This document shows, one piece after another, positions 17,218-26,188 of a stretch of 64,000 nucleotides of DNA. Where the stretch lies: the NCBI RefSeq assembly GCF_001280515.1, contig NZ_LBIQ01000035.1, positions 360,020-424,019 on the forward strand. Reading direction: 5' to 3'. The position numbers and the translations under genes are program-made. The notes beneath the pieces were generated by a model that saw nothing but the letters and a program-made list of their open reading frames with translations, made no database searches and was not told where the DNA came from. The stretch's first letter is position 1. Each line of letters begins with the position of its first letter. This DNA comes from Mangrovimonas sp. ST2L15 (GTDB lineage: Bacteria > Bacteroidota > Bacteroidia > Flavobacteriales > Flavobacteriaceae).

Positions 17218-18162
17218 ATGCTTAACAGGAGACAAATTAGAATTAAGGTCATGCAAACCATTTATTCCTTCCAAGGTGGAGAAGGAGATGATTTTGGAAA
17301 GGAACAAAAGTTTCTTCTTCAAAGTATGGATAACATGTATAACTTGTATTTATTATTGCTATCCATTTTAATTGAATTGCAAAAGAAAGCCGATGACCAT
17401 TTAGACAGGTCTAGTAAAAAGTATTTGGCTACCTCTGAGGACAAAAATCCCAACCGAAAGCTGGTAAACAATGAAGTTCTACAAAAATTAATCAATAATG
17501 AACCTTTTCAGGAAGCCATGGCAGATCGTCACATTCGCAATTGGGAATTGGACGACGAGTACATTGATGTGTTGTTTAAGGAGCTTATGAAGAGTGATCT
17601 TTATAAGGATTACATGAAAACCAAGACTTCCACATTCCAGGAAGATAAGGAGTTTGTTATTGACCTTTTCAAGGAAATTATTGCACCTAACGAAAAGCTT
17701 TACGATTATCTAGAGGACAAAAACCTAACTTGGTTAGATGATTTACCCTTGGTGAATACGGTGATTTTAAAATTATTGAGAAAGGTAAAGGCTAAATCGA
17801 ATGACGAATTCTTTTTACCGCCTTTATTCAAGGATTTGGATGATAAGGATTATGCGGTTGCTTTGTTTAAAAAAACTTTGTTGAACCAATCTTCTTATGC
17901 CAAAATCATAGAGGAGAAAACCCAAAATTGGGATGCAGACCGAATTGCCATCATTGATACTGTTTTGTTGAAAATGGCCATGTGTGAATTGCAAAAGTTT
18001 CCTACGATACCTGTTAAAGTTACTATTAATGAGTATTTAGAGATAGCCAAAGAATATTCTACGCCTAAAAGTAGCATCTTTATTAATGGTATTTTGGACA
18101 AGTTGGTAAAGGAATATGAAGACCAAGGGAACCTAAATAAAATAGGGCGAGGGTTGATGTAA
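17218..18162 (+). CDS. nusB: Transcription antitermination factor NusB
   Basis: 314 residues, twice the length of E. coli NusB. It starts MLNRRQIRIKVMQTIYSF and ends with a canonical NusB core: WDADRIAIIDTVLLKMAMCEL, PVKVTINEYLEIAKEYSTPKSSIFINGILDKL. The long middle section is typical of Bacteroidetes NusB. NusB with S10 loads the rRNA antitermination complex. It leads the group nusB-DUF1573-yajC. Confidence 0.92.
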   Translation: MLNRRQIRIKVMQTIYSFQGGEGDDFGKEQKFLLQSMDNMYNLYLLLLSILIELQKKADDHLDRSSKKYLATSEDKNPNRKLVNNEVLQKLINNEPFQEAMADRHIRNWELDDEYIDVLFKELMKSDLYKDYMKTKTSTFQEDKEFVIDLFKEIIAPNEKLYDYLEDKNLTWLDDLPLVNTVILKLLRKVKAKSNDEFFLPPLFKDLDDKDYAVALFKKTLLNQSSYAKIIEEKTQNWDADRIAIIDTVLLKMAMCELQKFPTIPVKVTINEYLEIAKEYSTPKSSIFINGILDKLVKEYEDQGNLNKIGRGLM

Positions 18163-18211
18163 TAAGAATTTATTGTTACATTTACCACCCGAACTCAAAA
18201 AATAAATGATT

Positions 18212-18703
18212 ATGAAAAAAGTAATATTAGGCTTATCTGCCTTATGCTTAGTGGCATTTACTTCTTGTAAGGAGGATGCTTCAAAAAAAATTAGTGAAGA
18301 AAACGTAGCAGAAGCTTCTGCAAGAGATGCTCAGGCTACCAAGTATCCTGAAATTTCTTTCGATAAGACTGAACATGATTTTGGTCAAATTGAATCAAAG
18401 CAATCTGTTGAGACTGTATTTAAATATACTAACACAGGAGAAGCTCCTTTGGTTATCACAGATATAAAAAGTTCTTGCGGATGTACAGTTCCTAAAGACT
18501 GGAGTAAAGAGCCTTTAGCTGCTGGAGAGTCTGGACAGTTTACTGTTAAGTACAACGGTTCTGGTAAAGGAAACGTAAGTAAAACAATTACTGTTACTGC
18601 CAACACTGAAAAAGGTAAGGAAATGGTAAAGATCAAAGCTTTTGTAAAAGAAGATCCTAACGCTCCTTCAAAAGCAATTTCTAAAGCACCTGCTGTAAAA
18701 TAA
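18212..18703 (+). CDS. DUF1573 domain lipoprotein
   Basis: 163 residues from the second of two nearby ATGs (18206 is an alternative). I chose 18212 because MKKVILGLSALCLVAFTSC is a compact lipoprotein signal with the lipobox cysteine about residue 19. The DUF1573 Ig-like domain follows: ISFDKTEHDFGQIESKQSVETVFKYTN and the conserved DIKSSCGCTVPKDW. The function of the family is not known; it is a periplasmic or surface lipoprotein. It is conserved between nusB and yajC in flavobacteria. Confidence 0.88.
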   Translation: MKKVILGLSALCLVAFTSCKEDASKKISEENVAEASARDAQATKYPEISFDKTEHDFGQIESKQSVETVFKYTNTGEAPLVITDIKSSCGCTVPKDWSKEPLAAGESGQFTVKYNGSGKGNVSKTITVTANTEKGKEMVKIKAFVKEDPNAPSKAISKAPAVK

Positions 18704-18707
18704 GAAT

Positions 18708-18998
18708 ATGGAAGGAATTGGAAGTTTTTTGCCGCTTATTTTGATGTTTGCTGTGGTCTATTTTTTCATGATAGCCCCTCAAATTAAGCGTCAAAAACAA
18801 GAAAAGAAATACCTCGCTGAAATTAAAAAAGGGGATAAGGTGATTACCAAAAGTGGTATGCACGGTAAAATTGTTGAATTGAATGAGAAAGACAGTAGCT
18901 GTGTCATTGAAACCTTAGCTGGAAAAATTAAGTTTGATCGTTCTGCCATCTCTATGGAAGGAAGTAGAAAGCTTAACGAACCTGCTAAAGCCAAATAG
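18708..18998 (+). CDS. yajC: Preprotein translocase accessory subunit YajC
   Basis: 96 residues: one transmembrane helix (about residues 5-22, LILMFAVVYFFMIAPQ), then the conserved KRQKQEKKYLAEIKKGDKVITKSGMHGKI. YajC joins SecDF at the SecYEG translocon. Starts 4 bp after the DUF1573 gene, so cotranscribed. The usual ybbR/coaE neighbours are absent here. Confidence 0.92.
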   Translation: MEGIGSFLPLILMFAVVYFFMIAPQIKRQKQEKKYLAEIKKGDKVITKSGMHGKIVELNEKDSSCVIETLAGKIKFDRSAISMEGSRKLNEPAKAK

Positions 18999-19021
18999 TT
19001 TCAGTTTAGTACAATATAAGG

Positions 19022-19048
19022 AAAGCCACTTTTTAAGTGGCTTTTTTT
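19022..19048 (+). terminator. Terminator after yajC
   Basis: AAAGCCACTT / AAGTGGCTTT hairpin with a 3-base loop followed by seven T. It ends the nusB-yajC group and lies next to the convergent ydeI-like gene. Confidence 0.85.
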
Positions 19049-19051
19049 ATG

Positions 19052-19657
19052 CTAACAATTCCGGTATTTGTCATTAAGACCTTGCCCGTTTTCTATCATG
19101 GGCTTTATTTTTTCCAATCTGGACGTTTTGGTGGCTTCTCTTTTAGCGGTGGCAATATACTCGGCATATTCCTTTTGCTTGAAAGGGGTAAGTGCTTCAA
19201 AAGATTTTAAAAGATTCTTATCTTGCTTTAAAAATTGGGATAGTTCGGTTGGGATCTCTAAGGTATCCTTGGTAACCTTTTTGGCTGGTTTCACAGTTTT
19301 ACCCAATTTTTGATTGTCTATTGCTTCCTTGACATAGGAGAGAACAGCTTCTTTTTTGATTTCTGTAAGGTTTTCAAATCTCATTTGTCTCAAGGCTTTG
19401 GTTTTGTCCTCTTGGGCATTAATTAACAAACCTTGTTCATCCTTTAGAAACACGCCATTAAAAAACCAAATGCCAAAGTGGTTTTTAAAGGCTCCTAAAC
19501 CCACAACATTTTTTCCATTTATAGTGTAAACAGGCGCACTCCATTTGAGGGTTTCTTCTAATTCTGTTTGCAATAAAAGGTCTCTTAACAGAGTCAATTC
19601 CTCTTTGAAATGGGCATTGTTCTCAATGTATTCTTCAACGGAAGTGGCTTTTTTCAT
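19052..19657 (-). CDS. YdeI/OmpD-associated family protein (DUF1801 + OmdA domain)
   Basis: 201 residues. An N-terminal DUF1801 domain (LLLQTELEETLKWSAPVYTINGKNVVGLGAFKNHFGIWFF) is followed by a bacteriocin-protection/OmdA-type C-terminal part (LTPFKQKEYAEYIATAKREATKTSRLEKI). Cytoplasmic by composition. The biochemical role is unknown; E. coli relatives are iron- or stress-related by report, which is not evidence of function here. Confidence 0.85.
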   Translation of the reverse strand: MKKATSVEEYIENNAHFKEELTLLRDLLLQTELEETLKWSAPVYTINGKNVVGLGAFKNHFGIWFFNGVFLKDEQGLLINAQEDKTKALRQMRFENLTEIKKEAVLSYVKEAIDNQKLGKTVKPAKKVTKDTLEIPTELSQFLKQDKNLLKSFEALTPFKQKEYAEYIATAKREATKTSRLEKIKPMIENGQGLNDKYRNC

Positions 19658-19739
19658 GGGTATTTTTTTGTTTATGTATAAAAATACAACTTCTAATTTT
19701 CATTGGCTTAGTCACTTATAGATTTTTGTTTAAAATCAT

Positions 19740-19808
19740 TCTAAATAAGTTGGTGAGATATATGAAGGGAAGTATATTTGCATCGTTATTTTAAATAAAT
19801 CTAAATAA
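19740..19808 (+). promoter_or_regulatory. Promoter of TonB receptor 1 flanked by two TCTAAATAA boxes
   Basis: -33 TTG at 19750-19752 and -7 TATATTTG at 19773-19780 are 20 bp apart. A TCTAAATAA box lies just upstream of the -33 (19740-19748) and a second in the 5' leader (19800-19808), the latter within AAATAAATCTAAATAA. The same pair flanks the promoter at 26106-26186. I infer operator sites of a shared, probably metal-responsive repressor. Confidence 0.55.
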
Positions 19809-19823
19809 AAACACTGATAGTTC

Positions 19824-22199
19824 ATGCGCCAATTTACACTTATTTTACTAGCGTTAGTATTCATACAATTTTCTTTTGCACAAGCCAGTTTGCAAGGAAT
19901 TATTACAGAAACCAATCAAGAACCTATTCCCAATGCCTATGTGACCCTTCAAGGGACATCCATAGGAACGATGACCAATGATGAAGGAGAATTCCTTATT
20001 AAGGATATTCCTTTTGGGAGATATGAGGTAATGGTATTCAATATGGGGTTTGAAACCCAAAGTCAGACTATAGACTTTTCAGAAACTAAGGTTTATAGCT
20101 TAAATGTTAGCTTGGAGTTTAACAACGATTTAAATGCCGTTGAGGTTTTTGGAAGACGTCTTAAAAATCCAGATAAGATTGAGGCGCTTACCAGATTGCC
20201 ACTAGAACCCTATAAACAAATTCAAAGTATTTCGGTTATTGGGGAGAAGTTAATTGAGAACCAAGGTGGACTAAGTATTTCTGAAGTCACTAAAAATGTG
20301 CCTGGGGTTTATACTTTCGCTACTTATGGTAACAAACGTGAAAGTATGTCTTCCAGAGGGTTTAGGGGAATTCCGATTTTGAAAAACGGTGTCAGGGTGC
20401 ATTCCGATTTTAGAGGTGTTGGTATCCTTACCGACATGCAAGGGGTAGATAACATCCAAGTTTTAAAAGGATCTGCCTCCGTTACTCAGGGTGTAGCCAC
20501 CGATTTAGGAAGTCCGGGAGGTGTAATCAATATTGTGACCAAAACACCAAAATATGAGTTTGGTGGACAAGCCTCTATGAGGGTGGGTAGTTTTGGACAA
20601 GTACGTCCCACCTTTGATGTCTATGGACCTATGGATAGCAATGATAAGGTAGCCTATAGAATCAATGGTGCTCTTGAGCGAGCCAATAGTTACCGTGATG
20701 GAATTTCTTCAGAAAGGTTTTATATCAACCCTTCCTTTCAGTGGAAGGTAGATGACAAGTCTCGTTTCACAGTAGAAATGGATTATTTTGATGACAGCCG
20801 TACGCCAGATGTAGGAACCATCAATTTGGCTGAAAATGACACCAATGCCATTTATGATTTGCCTTATGATCAATTTCTAGGGTTTGCCAATGACCGTTCC
20901 ATTACTCAAAACAGTACCTATTCCATCAGATTTGACAGGGAGTTAAGTGACCAATTAACCTTAAAGGCAGCCTTTTATAAATCCCATTTACAGTTGGATG
21001 ATAAAGGAGCTAGTTTGGGAAGTGCCATCGAACAGGATGGAGAGACCATTTACAACTTGAAAAGACGTGGGTATTCGGTTTCCAATAGAACCGATGACAA
21101 CAGCGTGTTACAATTTGACCTTATAGGACAAGACATCTATACCGGGAAGGTGAAACACACTTTACAAGTAGGTTTTGATTACCGAACTACTAAATACAGC
21201 ACTTCAAGTCAGTCGGTTTCAACGGTTGATACTATTGATGTTTTTGGTAGTGTGAGCAATAAGTTACCTAATTTGTCCTTAGGAGATGCCCGATTGGGAG
21301 GTGGTAAAACAAGGTCTCTTGGCTTTGTAGCCCAAGATGTAGTATCCTGGACTGATTGGTTCCAAACTTTTGTGGGCTTGAGATACAGTACCACGGAGAC
21401 CATAGGCGAGGTAGAAAATACGATGAGTGATGCCTTTAATCCTCTGGGAGGTATTGTGGTTTCACCTACAAAGAACATCAATATTTTTGCCTCCTATACC
21501 AACAGTTCTTATCCACGAACAGCTGCCCGATTGGGAGAAAATGGCGAAGAACTGGGTAATGAGCGTTACGACCAATTGGAAGCAGGTGTTAAAACCACTT
21601 GGTTGGAAGACCGTCTTAGGTTTAACTTAACTCTATTCCGAATTAATAACAAGGACATCAACTTGCCTGTTTATGATGATACGTGGACTACCATTTTATA
21701 TTATCAAAAAGGAGGAAATGACCAACGTCAAGGGGTTGAAGTAGAATTGACTGGAAGAATATTGGAAAACCTAGAGGTGATTGCAGGGTATAGTTACATA
21801 GATGCCCAGTACAAGGAGCATACAGCCTATGTAAGTGGTTCATCGCCTTTAAATACACCCAAGCACACAGCAAACCTATATGGAAACTACCAATTTAGAG
21901 GTGCTTTGGAAGGATTTTCAATTGGAGCAGGAGCCTATTATACAGGTGAAAGACCTATCAATGACTGGAGTTCTGGGGCTGTGACCCATGAAGGAATTGT
22001 TCCTGGCCAAAAGCCATTTAATGTGGATGCGTATACGCTTGTAAATCTACAAGCGGGATACCGAATCAATAACCATTGGAACGTTAGGTTGCTATTAAAC
22101 AATGTGTTTAATGAAATAGGATATAATGCTTACAGAACAAGTTTTATCAATCAAACTGACCCTCGAAATTTCTCAGGTGTGTTAACTTATCAGTTCTAA
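19824..22199 (+). CDS. TonB-dependent outer-membrane receptor (siderophore type)
   Basis: 791 residues. Signal peptide (MRQFTLILLALVFIQFSFAQA), a carboxypeptidase-regulatory-like domain (about 22-108: LQGIITETNQEPIPNAYVTLQG), then the plug (about 125-240, with ITKN-type SEVTKNVPGVYTF, SMSSRGFRG and VLKGSASVTQGVATDLGSPGGVINIVTK) and a 22-strand barrel. The C-terminus (RNFSGVLTYQF) ends in the aromatic residue expected of barrels. The plug text is that of siderophore receptors. No ferric reductase, ABC or biosynthesis genes adjoin it. Its promoter shares TCTAAATAA boxes with the imelysin operon. Confidence 0.9.
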   Translation: MRQFTLILLALVFIQFSFAQASLQGIITETNQEPIPNAYVTLQGTSIGTMTNDEGEFLIKDIPFGRYEVMVFNMGFETQSQTIDFSETKVYSLNVSLEFNNDLNAVEVFGRRLKNPDKIEALTRLPLEPYKQIQSISVIGEKLIENQGGLSISEVTKNVPGVYTFATYGNKRESMSSRGFRGIPILKNGVRVHSDFRGVGILTDMQGVDNIQVLKGSASVTQGVATDLGSPGGVINIVTKTPKYEFGGQASMRVGSFGQVRPTFDVYGPMDSNDKVAYRINGALERANSYRDGISSERFYINPSFQWKVDDKSRFTVEMDYFDDSRTPDVGTINLAENDTNAIYDLPYDQFLGFANDRSITQNSTYSIRFDRELSDQLTLKAAFYKSHLQLDDKGASLGSAIEQDGETIYNLKRRGYSVSNRTDDNSVLQFDLIGQDIYTGKVKHTLQVGFDYRTTKYSTSSQSVSTVDTIDVFGSVSNKLPNLSLGDARLGGGKTRSLGFVAQDVVSWTDWFQTFVGLRYSTTETIGEVENTMSDAFNPLGGIVVSPTKNINIFASYTNSSYPRTAARLGENGEELGNERYDQLEAGVKTTWLEDRLRFNLTLFRINNKDINLPVYDDTWTTILYYQKGGNDQRQGVEVELTGRILENLEVIAGYSYIDAQYKEHTAYVSGSSPLNTPKHTANLYGNYQFRGALEGFSIGAGAYYTGERPINDWSSGAVTHEGIVPGQKPFNVDAYTLVNLQAGYRINNHWNVRLLLNNVFNEIGYNAYRTSFINQTDPRNFSGVLTYQF

Positions 22200-22214
22200 G
22201 AAACATTCAAACAA

Positions 22215-22247
22215 TAAAAAAAGCAGTCATTTAGACTGCTTTTTTTG
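22215..22247. terminator. Bidirectional terminator between TonB receptor 1 and pepT
   Basis: AAAAGCAGTC / GACTGCTTTT hairpin with ATTTA loop, A-tract on the left and T-tract on the right; usable from both strands. Confidence 0.85.
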
Positions 22248-22263
22248 TTATAATAGTGTTTTA

Positions 22264-23505
22264 TTATTTGTGTTTTTCAGCTGTTATTTTGGCAATTTTA
22301 CAAATAACTTCCGTAGCCTTCATAATGCTCTCTACAGGCACATACTCATAACGTCCGTGAAAATTATGTCCTCCAGCAAAAATATTAGGACAAGGTAATC
22401 CCATGTAGCTTAATTGCGACCCATCGGTCCCTCCACGAATAGGTTTGATGATGGGGGTGATATTGAGTTGCTTCATCGCTTCTTCTGCAATATCCACAAT
22501 ATGCATCACAGGCTCTACCTTTTCCTTCATATTGAAGTATTGGTCTTTGATCTCAATTTCAATCACTTCTTTACCGTATTGCTGATTGATTTCAGTAGCC
22601 AGTTTGGACATCACTTCCTTTCTAGCCTCAAAATGATTTTTATCGTGATCTCGTATGATATATTTCAAAACGGTTTCTTCTACATGGCCTTCCATGTCAT
22701 GCAAATGGAAAAAGCCTTGGTAACCTTCAGTATGCTCAGGTGTTTCAAGCCTTGGTAGGGAATTGATAAACTCGGTCGCTATATACATGGAGTTGACCAA
22801 TTTGCCCTTGGCATATCCAGGGTGTACAATTTTTCCTTTCACTTTTACAGTGGCTCCAGCAGCATTAAAGTTTTCGTATTCCAATTCACCAATTTGGCTT
22901 CCATCCATGGTGTAGGCCCAATCGGCTCCAAATTTTTCTACATCAAACTTGTGGGCACCACGACCAATTTCTTCATCTGGGGTAAATCCTACTTTAATAT
23001 CCCCGTGCTTAATTTCAGGATGATTGATTAAGTACTCCATTGCAGAAACAATTTCACAAATACCTGCTTTGTCATCAGCACCTAAAAGGGTTGTTCCATC
23101 AGTTACAATTAGGGTCTGACCTTTATATTGTAACAGATCATCAAAATAGTCTGGAGACAAAATGATATTTTCTTCCTCATTGAGCGTGATATCCTTTCCA
23201 TCATAATTTTCAATGATTCTAGGTTTCACATTCGCCCCAGTAAAGTCAGGGGAGGTATCAAAATGGGAAATAAATCCAATGGAAGGTACCTCATGATCAA
23301 CATTACTTGGTAAGGTAGCCATGATATAGGCATTTTCATCTATGGACACATTGGTCATGCCTATGGCCTTTAATTCCTCGGCCAATAAATTGGCTAAGTC
23401 CCATTGTTTTTCAGTGCTAGGAGTTGTTTTAGAATCTGGATCTGATTCCGTATCGATGGTAACATACTTCGTAAACCTGTCGATTATATGCTGTTTATTT
23501 AACAT
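22264..23505 (-). CDS. pepT: Peptidase T (tripeptide aminopeptidase)
   Basis: 413 residues from [22 protein letters not shown]; an upstream in-frame ATG at 23631 is rejected because it lies upstream of the promoter and would run through pyrD. M20 metallopeptidase motifs: [44 protein letters not shown], and [24 protein letters not shown] supply the zinc ligands and catalytic residues. PepT removes the N-terminal residue from tripeptides in the cytoplasm. Confidence 0.94.
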   Translation of the reverse strand: MLNKQHIIDRFTKYVTIDTESDPDSKTTPSTEKQWDLANLLAEELKAIGMTNVSIDENAYIMATLPSNVDHEVPSIGFISHFDTSPDFTGANVKPRIIENYDGKDITLNEEENIILSPDYFDDLLQYKGQTLIVTDGTTLLGADDKAGICEIVSAMEYLINHPEIKHGDIKVGFTPDEEIGRGAHKFDVEKFGADWAYTMDGSQIGELEYENFNAAGATVKVKGKIVHPGYAKGKLVNSMYIATEFINSLPRLETPEHTEGYQGFFHLHDMEGHVEETVLKYIIRDHDKNHFEARKEVMSKLATEINQQYGKEVIEIEIKDQYFNMKEKVEPVMHIVDIAEEAMKQLNITPIIKPIRGGTDGSQLSYMGLPCPNIFAGGHNFHGRYEYVPVESIMKATEVICKIAKITAEKHK

Positions 23506-23543
23506 GAAATAAGTTTTGTTTGTGTTCGCTATAAAAAGACCTT

Positions 23544-23560
23544 CAAAAATACTATTTTTG
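23544..23560. promoter_or_regulatory. Back-to-back -7 boxes of pepT and pyrD
   Basis: The 17-base palindrome CAAAAATACTATTTTTG contains TATTTTTG on both strands: 23553-23560 for pyrD (+) and the complement of 23544-23551 for pepT (-). Each box would direct transcription away from the other. Confidence 0.5.
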
Positions 23561-23578
23561 CACCACAATTCTGCCAAT

Positions 23579-24613
23579 ATGTACAAAGCTTTTATTCGGC
23601 CTCTATTATTCTCCTTCGATCCAGAACGCATCCATCATTTTACCTTTAGTTTTATAAAAGCACTACATAAGGTGCCTGGTATGGGAGCCTTGGTTAAATC
23701 GATGTATCACTTAGAGGATAAACGATTGGAGCGCAATCTGTTTGGTCTTACTTTTAAAAACCCAGTGGGATTGGCTGCTGGATTTGATAAAAATGCCGAA
23801 TTATATAACGAATTGGGGTCTTTTGGTTTCGGATTTGTAGAAATAGGAACGGTAACTCCCAAGGCGCAAGCAGGGAATCCGAAAAAACGCCTGTTTCGAC
23901 TTAAAGAGGATCAGGGACTGATTAACCGAATGGGTTTTAACAATAAGGGGCTGGAGGCTGCTATCTCCCAGCTGAAGAAAAACAAACACCGAATGATTAT
24001 TGGCGGGAACATCGGGAAAAACACCCAGACTGCTCCCGAGCATTATACCGCAGATTATCTAGCTTGTTTTGAAGCGCTACATCCTTATGTCGATTATTTT
24101 GTACTGAATGTAAGCTGTCCCAATGTAGGAAGTCATGCTAAATTAAGCGATAAGGATTATTTGATTGAATTGATTGAAGCGGTGCAAAACTGTAATACAT
24201 CTTTTTCAAAGCAGAAGCCCATCCTTTTAAAAATTGCTCCAGATTTGAATGAATTTCAGTTGGATGAAATCATAGAAATTATGGCGCAAACGAAGTTGGA
24301 TGGTGTCATTGCCAGTAATACGAGTGTGGATCGAAGTGGTCTAACGACTTCATCAGAACGTTTGCAAGAGATTGGAAATGGCGGATTAAGTGGACAACCC
24401 ATTAAGAAAAAGAGTACCCAAACCATAAAGTATCTCGCAGATAAAAGTGGAAAAGCATTCCCCATTATTGGTGTGGGTGGTATTCACTCTGCAGAAGATG
24501 CCTTAGAGAAGCTTGAGGCAGGTGCCGATTTAGTTCAAGTTTATACCGGGTTTATTTACGAAGGTCCAAAGTTAGTGAAGGCTATTAATAAAGCGGTATT
24601 GAAGAAGGCTTAA
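23579..24613 (+). CDS. pyrD: Quinone-dependent dihydroorotate dehydrogenase (class 2)
   Basis: 344 residues from [20 protein letters not shown]; the ATG at 23516 lies upstream of the -7 box and is rejected. The N-terminal helical membrane-associating part is typical of class 2. Motifs: [54 protein letters not shown] (catalytic-site Ser region) and [17 protein letters not shown] for FMN phosphate binding. It oxidises dihydroorotate to orotate in pyrimidine synthesis, passing electrons to quinones. Confidence 0.94.
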   Translation: MYKAFIRPLLFSFDPERIHHFTFSFIKALHKVPGMGALVKSMYHLEDKRLERNLFGLTFKNPVGLAAGFDKNAELYNELGSFGFGFVEIGTVTPKAQAGNPKKRLFRLKEDQGLINRMGFNNKGLEAAISQLKKNKHRMIIGGNIGKNTQTAPEHYTADYLACFEALHPYVDYFVLNVSCPNVGSHAKLSDKDYLIELIEAVQNCNTSFSKQKPILLKIAPDLNEFQLDEIIEIMAQTKLDGVIASNTSVDRSGLTTSSERLQEIGNGGLSGQPIKKKSTQTIKYLADKSGKAFPIIGVGGIHSAEDALEKLEAGADLVQVYTGFIYEGPKLVKAINKAVLKKA

Positions 24614-25101
24614 AGCTTCTTTTCCATGAGGTAATCGTCCATTATAAAGCCATTGCCAATATCAAACTCCACTTTTTCTTTGATTTTAAAACCTTGGGCT
24701 TGGTACCATTCTATGGATTTCAGATTGTCTTTGTTTACGGTTAACCATAGGAAGGAGGCGTAAAGTTCAATTGCTTGACTTACCGAAAAATTTATAAGTT
24801 GCTGACCGAGGTGTTTTCCTCTAAACTCTTGTGCTATATAAATTTTACTAATCATTAATTTCTTAGCTGTTAAGTCCGGAACAAGTGCCAAATAACCAGC
24901 AGGCAAATCTTCACAATAGATTAAATAATAGAGATAGCCGTTATCTATTTGGGCAGTTATGGCTGCTTCACTTTGAAATTTATCAACCATATAATCTACT
25001 TGTGCTTGACCAATAATGGGCACATAATGTTGGTTCCAAATGCGGTGAGCTAATTGGGCTATTCTTTTTATTTCTTTAGGTTTGGTTACTGCTTTAATCA
25101 A
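24610..25101 (-). CDS. GNAT family N-acetyltransferase
   Basis: 163 residues. The acetyl-CoA-binding motif A is seen as [22 protein letters not shown] (R/Q-x-x-G-x-G/A pattern), followed by [23 protein letters not shown]. The N-terminus ([21 protein letters not shown]) is that of a widespread GNAT subgroup. The acceptor substrate is unknown. The last 4 bases overlap the 3' end of pyrD on the opposite strand. Confidence 0.88.
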   Translation of the reverse strand: MIKAVTKPKEIKRIAQLAHRIWNQHYVPIIGQAQVDYMVDKFQSEAAITAQIDNGYLYYLIYCEDLPAGYLALVPDLTAKKLMISKIYIAQEFRGKHLGQQLINFSVSQAIELYASFLWLTVNKDNLKSIEWYQAQGFKIKEKVEFDIGNGFIMDDYLMEKKL

Positions 25102-25175
25102 AATGTAATAATTAGAAAATTCAAAATAAGAAAATTTAGGGATAAGAAAACGTTTTCGCAGATGTGAATCTTTCT

Positions 25176-25183
25176 TATCTTTG
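25176..25183 (+). promoter_or_regulatory. -7 box just before the HMG-CoA lyase gene (near-leaderless)
   Basis: TATCTTTG ends 7 bases before the ATG at 25191, which would place transcription initiation at or beside the start codon. No clear -33 TTG. Confidence 0.5.
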
Positions 25184-25190
25184 AGCTTCT

Positions 25191-26054
25191 ATGAGTGACA
25201 CCGTAAAAATCATTGAATGCCCCAGAGATGCAATGCAAGGTATCAAGGCATTTATTCCAACCGAAAAGAAAGTTCAATACATTCAATCCCTTTTAAGGGT
25301 GGGGTTTGATACTATAGATTTTGGTAGTTTTGTATCACCTAAAGCCATCCCTCAAATGGTTGATACGGCAGAGGTATTGTCACAACTGGATTTAAGTGCT
25401 ACCAAAAGTAAATTATTGGCCATTGTTGCCAATACCCGTGGTGCCCAAGATGCTTCTATACATTCAGAAATAGATTATTTGGGATATCCGTTTTCAATTT
25501 CAGAGAACTTTCAAATGCGGAACACTCACAAAACCATAGGCCAATCGGTTGACACTTTAAGCGAGATTTTGGAAATAGCTAATAAGTCTGATAAGGAAGT
25601 CGTGGTTTATATTTCTATGGGATTTGGAAATCCTTATGGCGATCCATGGAATGTGGATATAGTAGGGGAGTGGACCGAAAGGTTAGCCAACATGGGTGTT
25701 AAAATACTGTCCTTGAGTGATACCGTAGGTACTTCAGATCCAGAGACAATAGACTACCTTTTTTCCAATTTAATACCTAAATACCCACATATCGAATTTG
25801 GAGCTCATTTACACACCACACCAACCACTTGGTTTGAAAAGGTAGATGCTGCTTATAAAGCTGGATGTGTCCGGTTTGATGGAGCCATTCAGGGGTTTGG
25901 AGGTTGTCCTATGGCCAAAGATGAACTCATTGGTAATATGCCAACTGAAAAATTACTTTCTTATTTTACCACAAAAAAAGCTTCAGGTTTGAATGCCTTC
26001 AGTTTTGAAAGTGCCCACAACGAGGCCACCAAAATTTTCAGTATTTATTATTAA
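25191..26054 (+). CDS. Hydroxymethylglutaryl-CoA lyase
   Basis: 287 residues, TIM-barrel HMGL family. IIECPRDAMQGIKAFIPTEKKVQYIQSLL at the N-terminus, the HLHTTPTTWFEKVDAAYKAG metal-binding histidines, and the GGCPMAKDELIGNMPTE loop with the catalytic cysteine are all present. It cleaves HMG-CoA to acetoacetate and acetyl-CoA in leucine degradation, fitting the leucine dehydrogenase at 16 kb although the two are not linked. Related lyases use other substrates, but the GGCP loop is specific enough for a good call. Confidence 0.9.
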   Translation: MSDTVKIIECPRDAMQGIKAFIPTEKKVQYIQSLLRVGFDTIDFGSFVSPKAIPQMVDTAEVLSQLDLSATKSKLLAIVANTRGAQDASIHSEIDYLGYPFSISENFQMRNTHKTIGQSVDTLSEILEIANKSDKEVVVYISMGFGNPYGDPWNVDIVGEWTERLANMGVKILSLSDTVGTSDPETIDYLFSNLIPKYPHIEFGAHLHTTPTTWFEKVDAAYKAGCVRFDGAIQGFGGCPMAKDELIGNMPTEKLLSYFTTKKASGLNAFSFESAHNEATKIFSIYY

Positions 26055-26105
26055 TCCTCTGTTTTATAAGAAAAATAATATTTAGAGAATTTAATTTTAA
26101 TTTAA

Positions 26106-26186
26106 TCTAAATAGTTTTTGGTACTTTAAGATTGTCTTGTAATTTTGCACTTGAAATTAACAACTATTTGAAATAAGTCTAAATAA
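26106..26186 (+). promoter_or_regulatory. Promoter of the DUF4856/imelysin operon flanked by two TCTAAATA boxes
   Basis: -33 TTG 26118-26120 and -7 TAATTTTG 26140-26147, 19 bp apart. TCTAAATAG lies at 26106-26114 just upstream of the -33 and TCTAAATAA at 26178-26186 three bases before the ATG, in AAATAAGTCTAAATAAA. An inverted half-site ATTTAGA is at 26080-26086. The arrangement repeats the promoter at 19740-19808. Confidence 0.55.
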
Positions 26187-26188
26187 AC

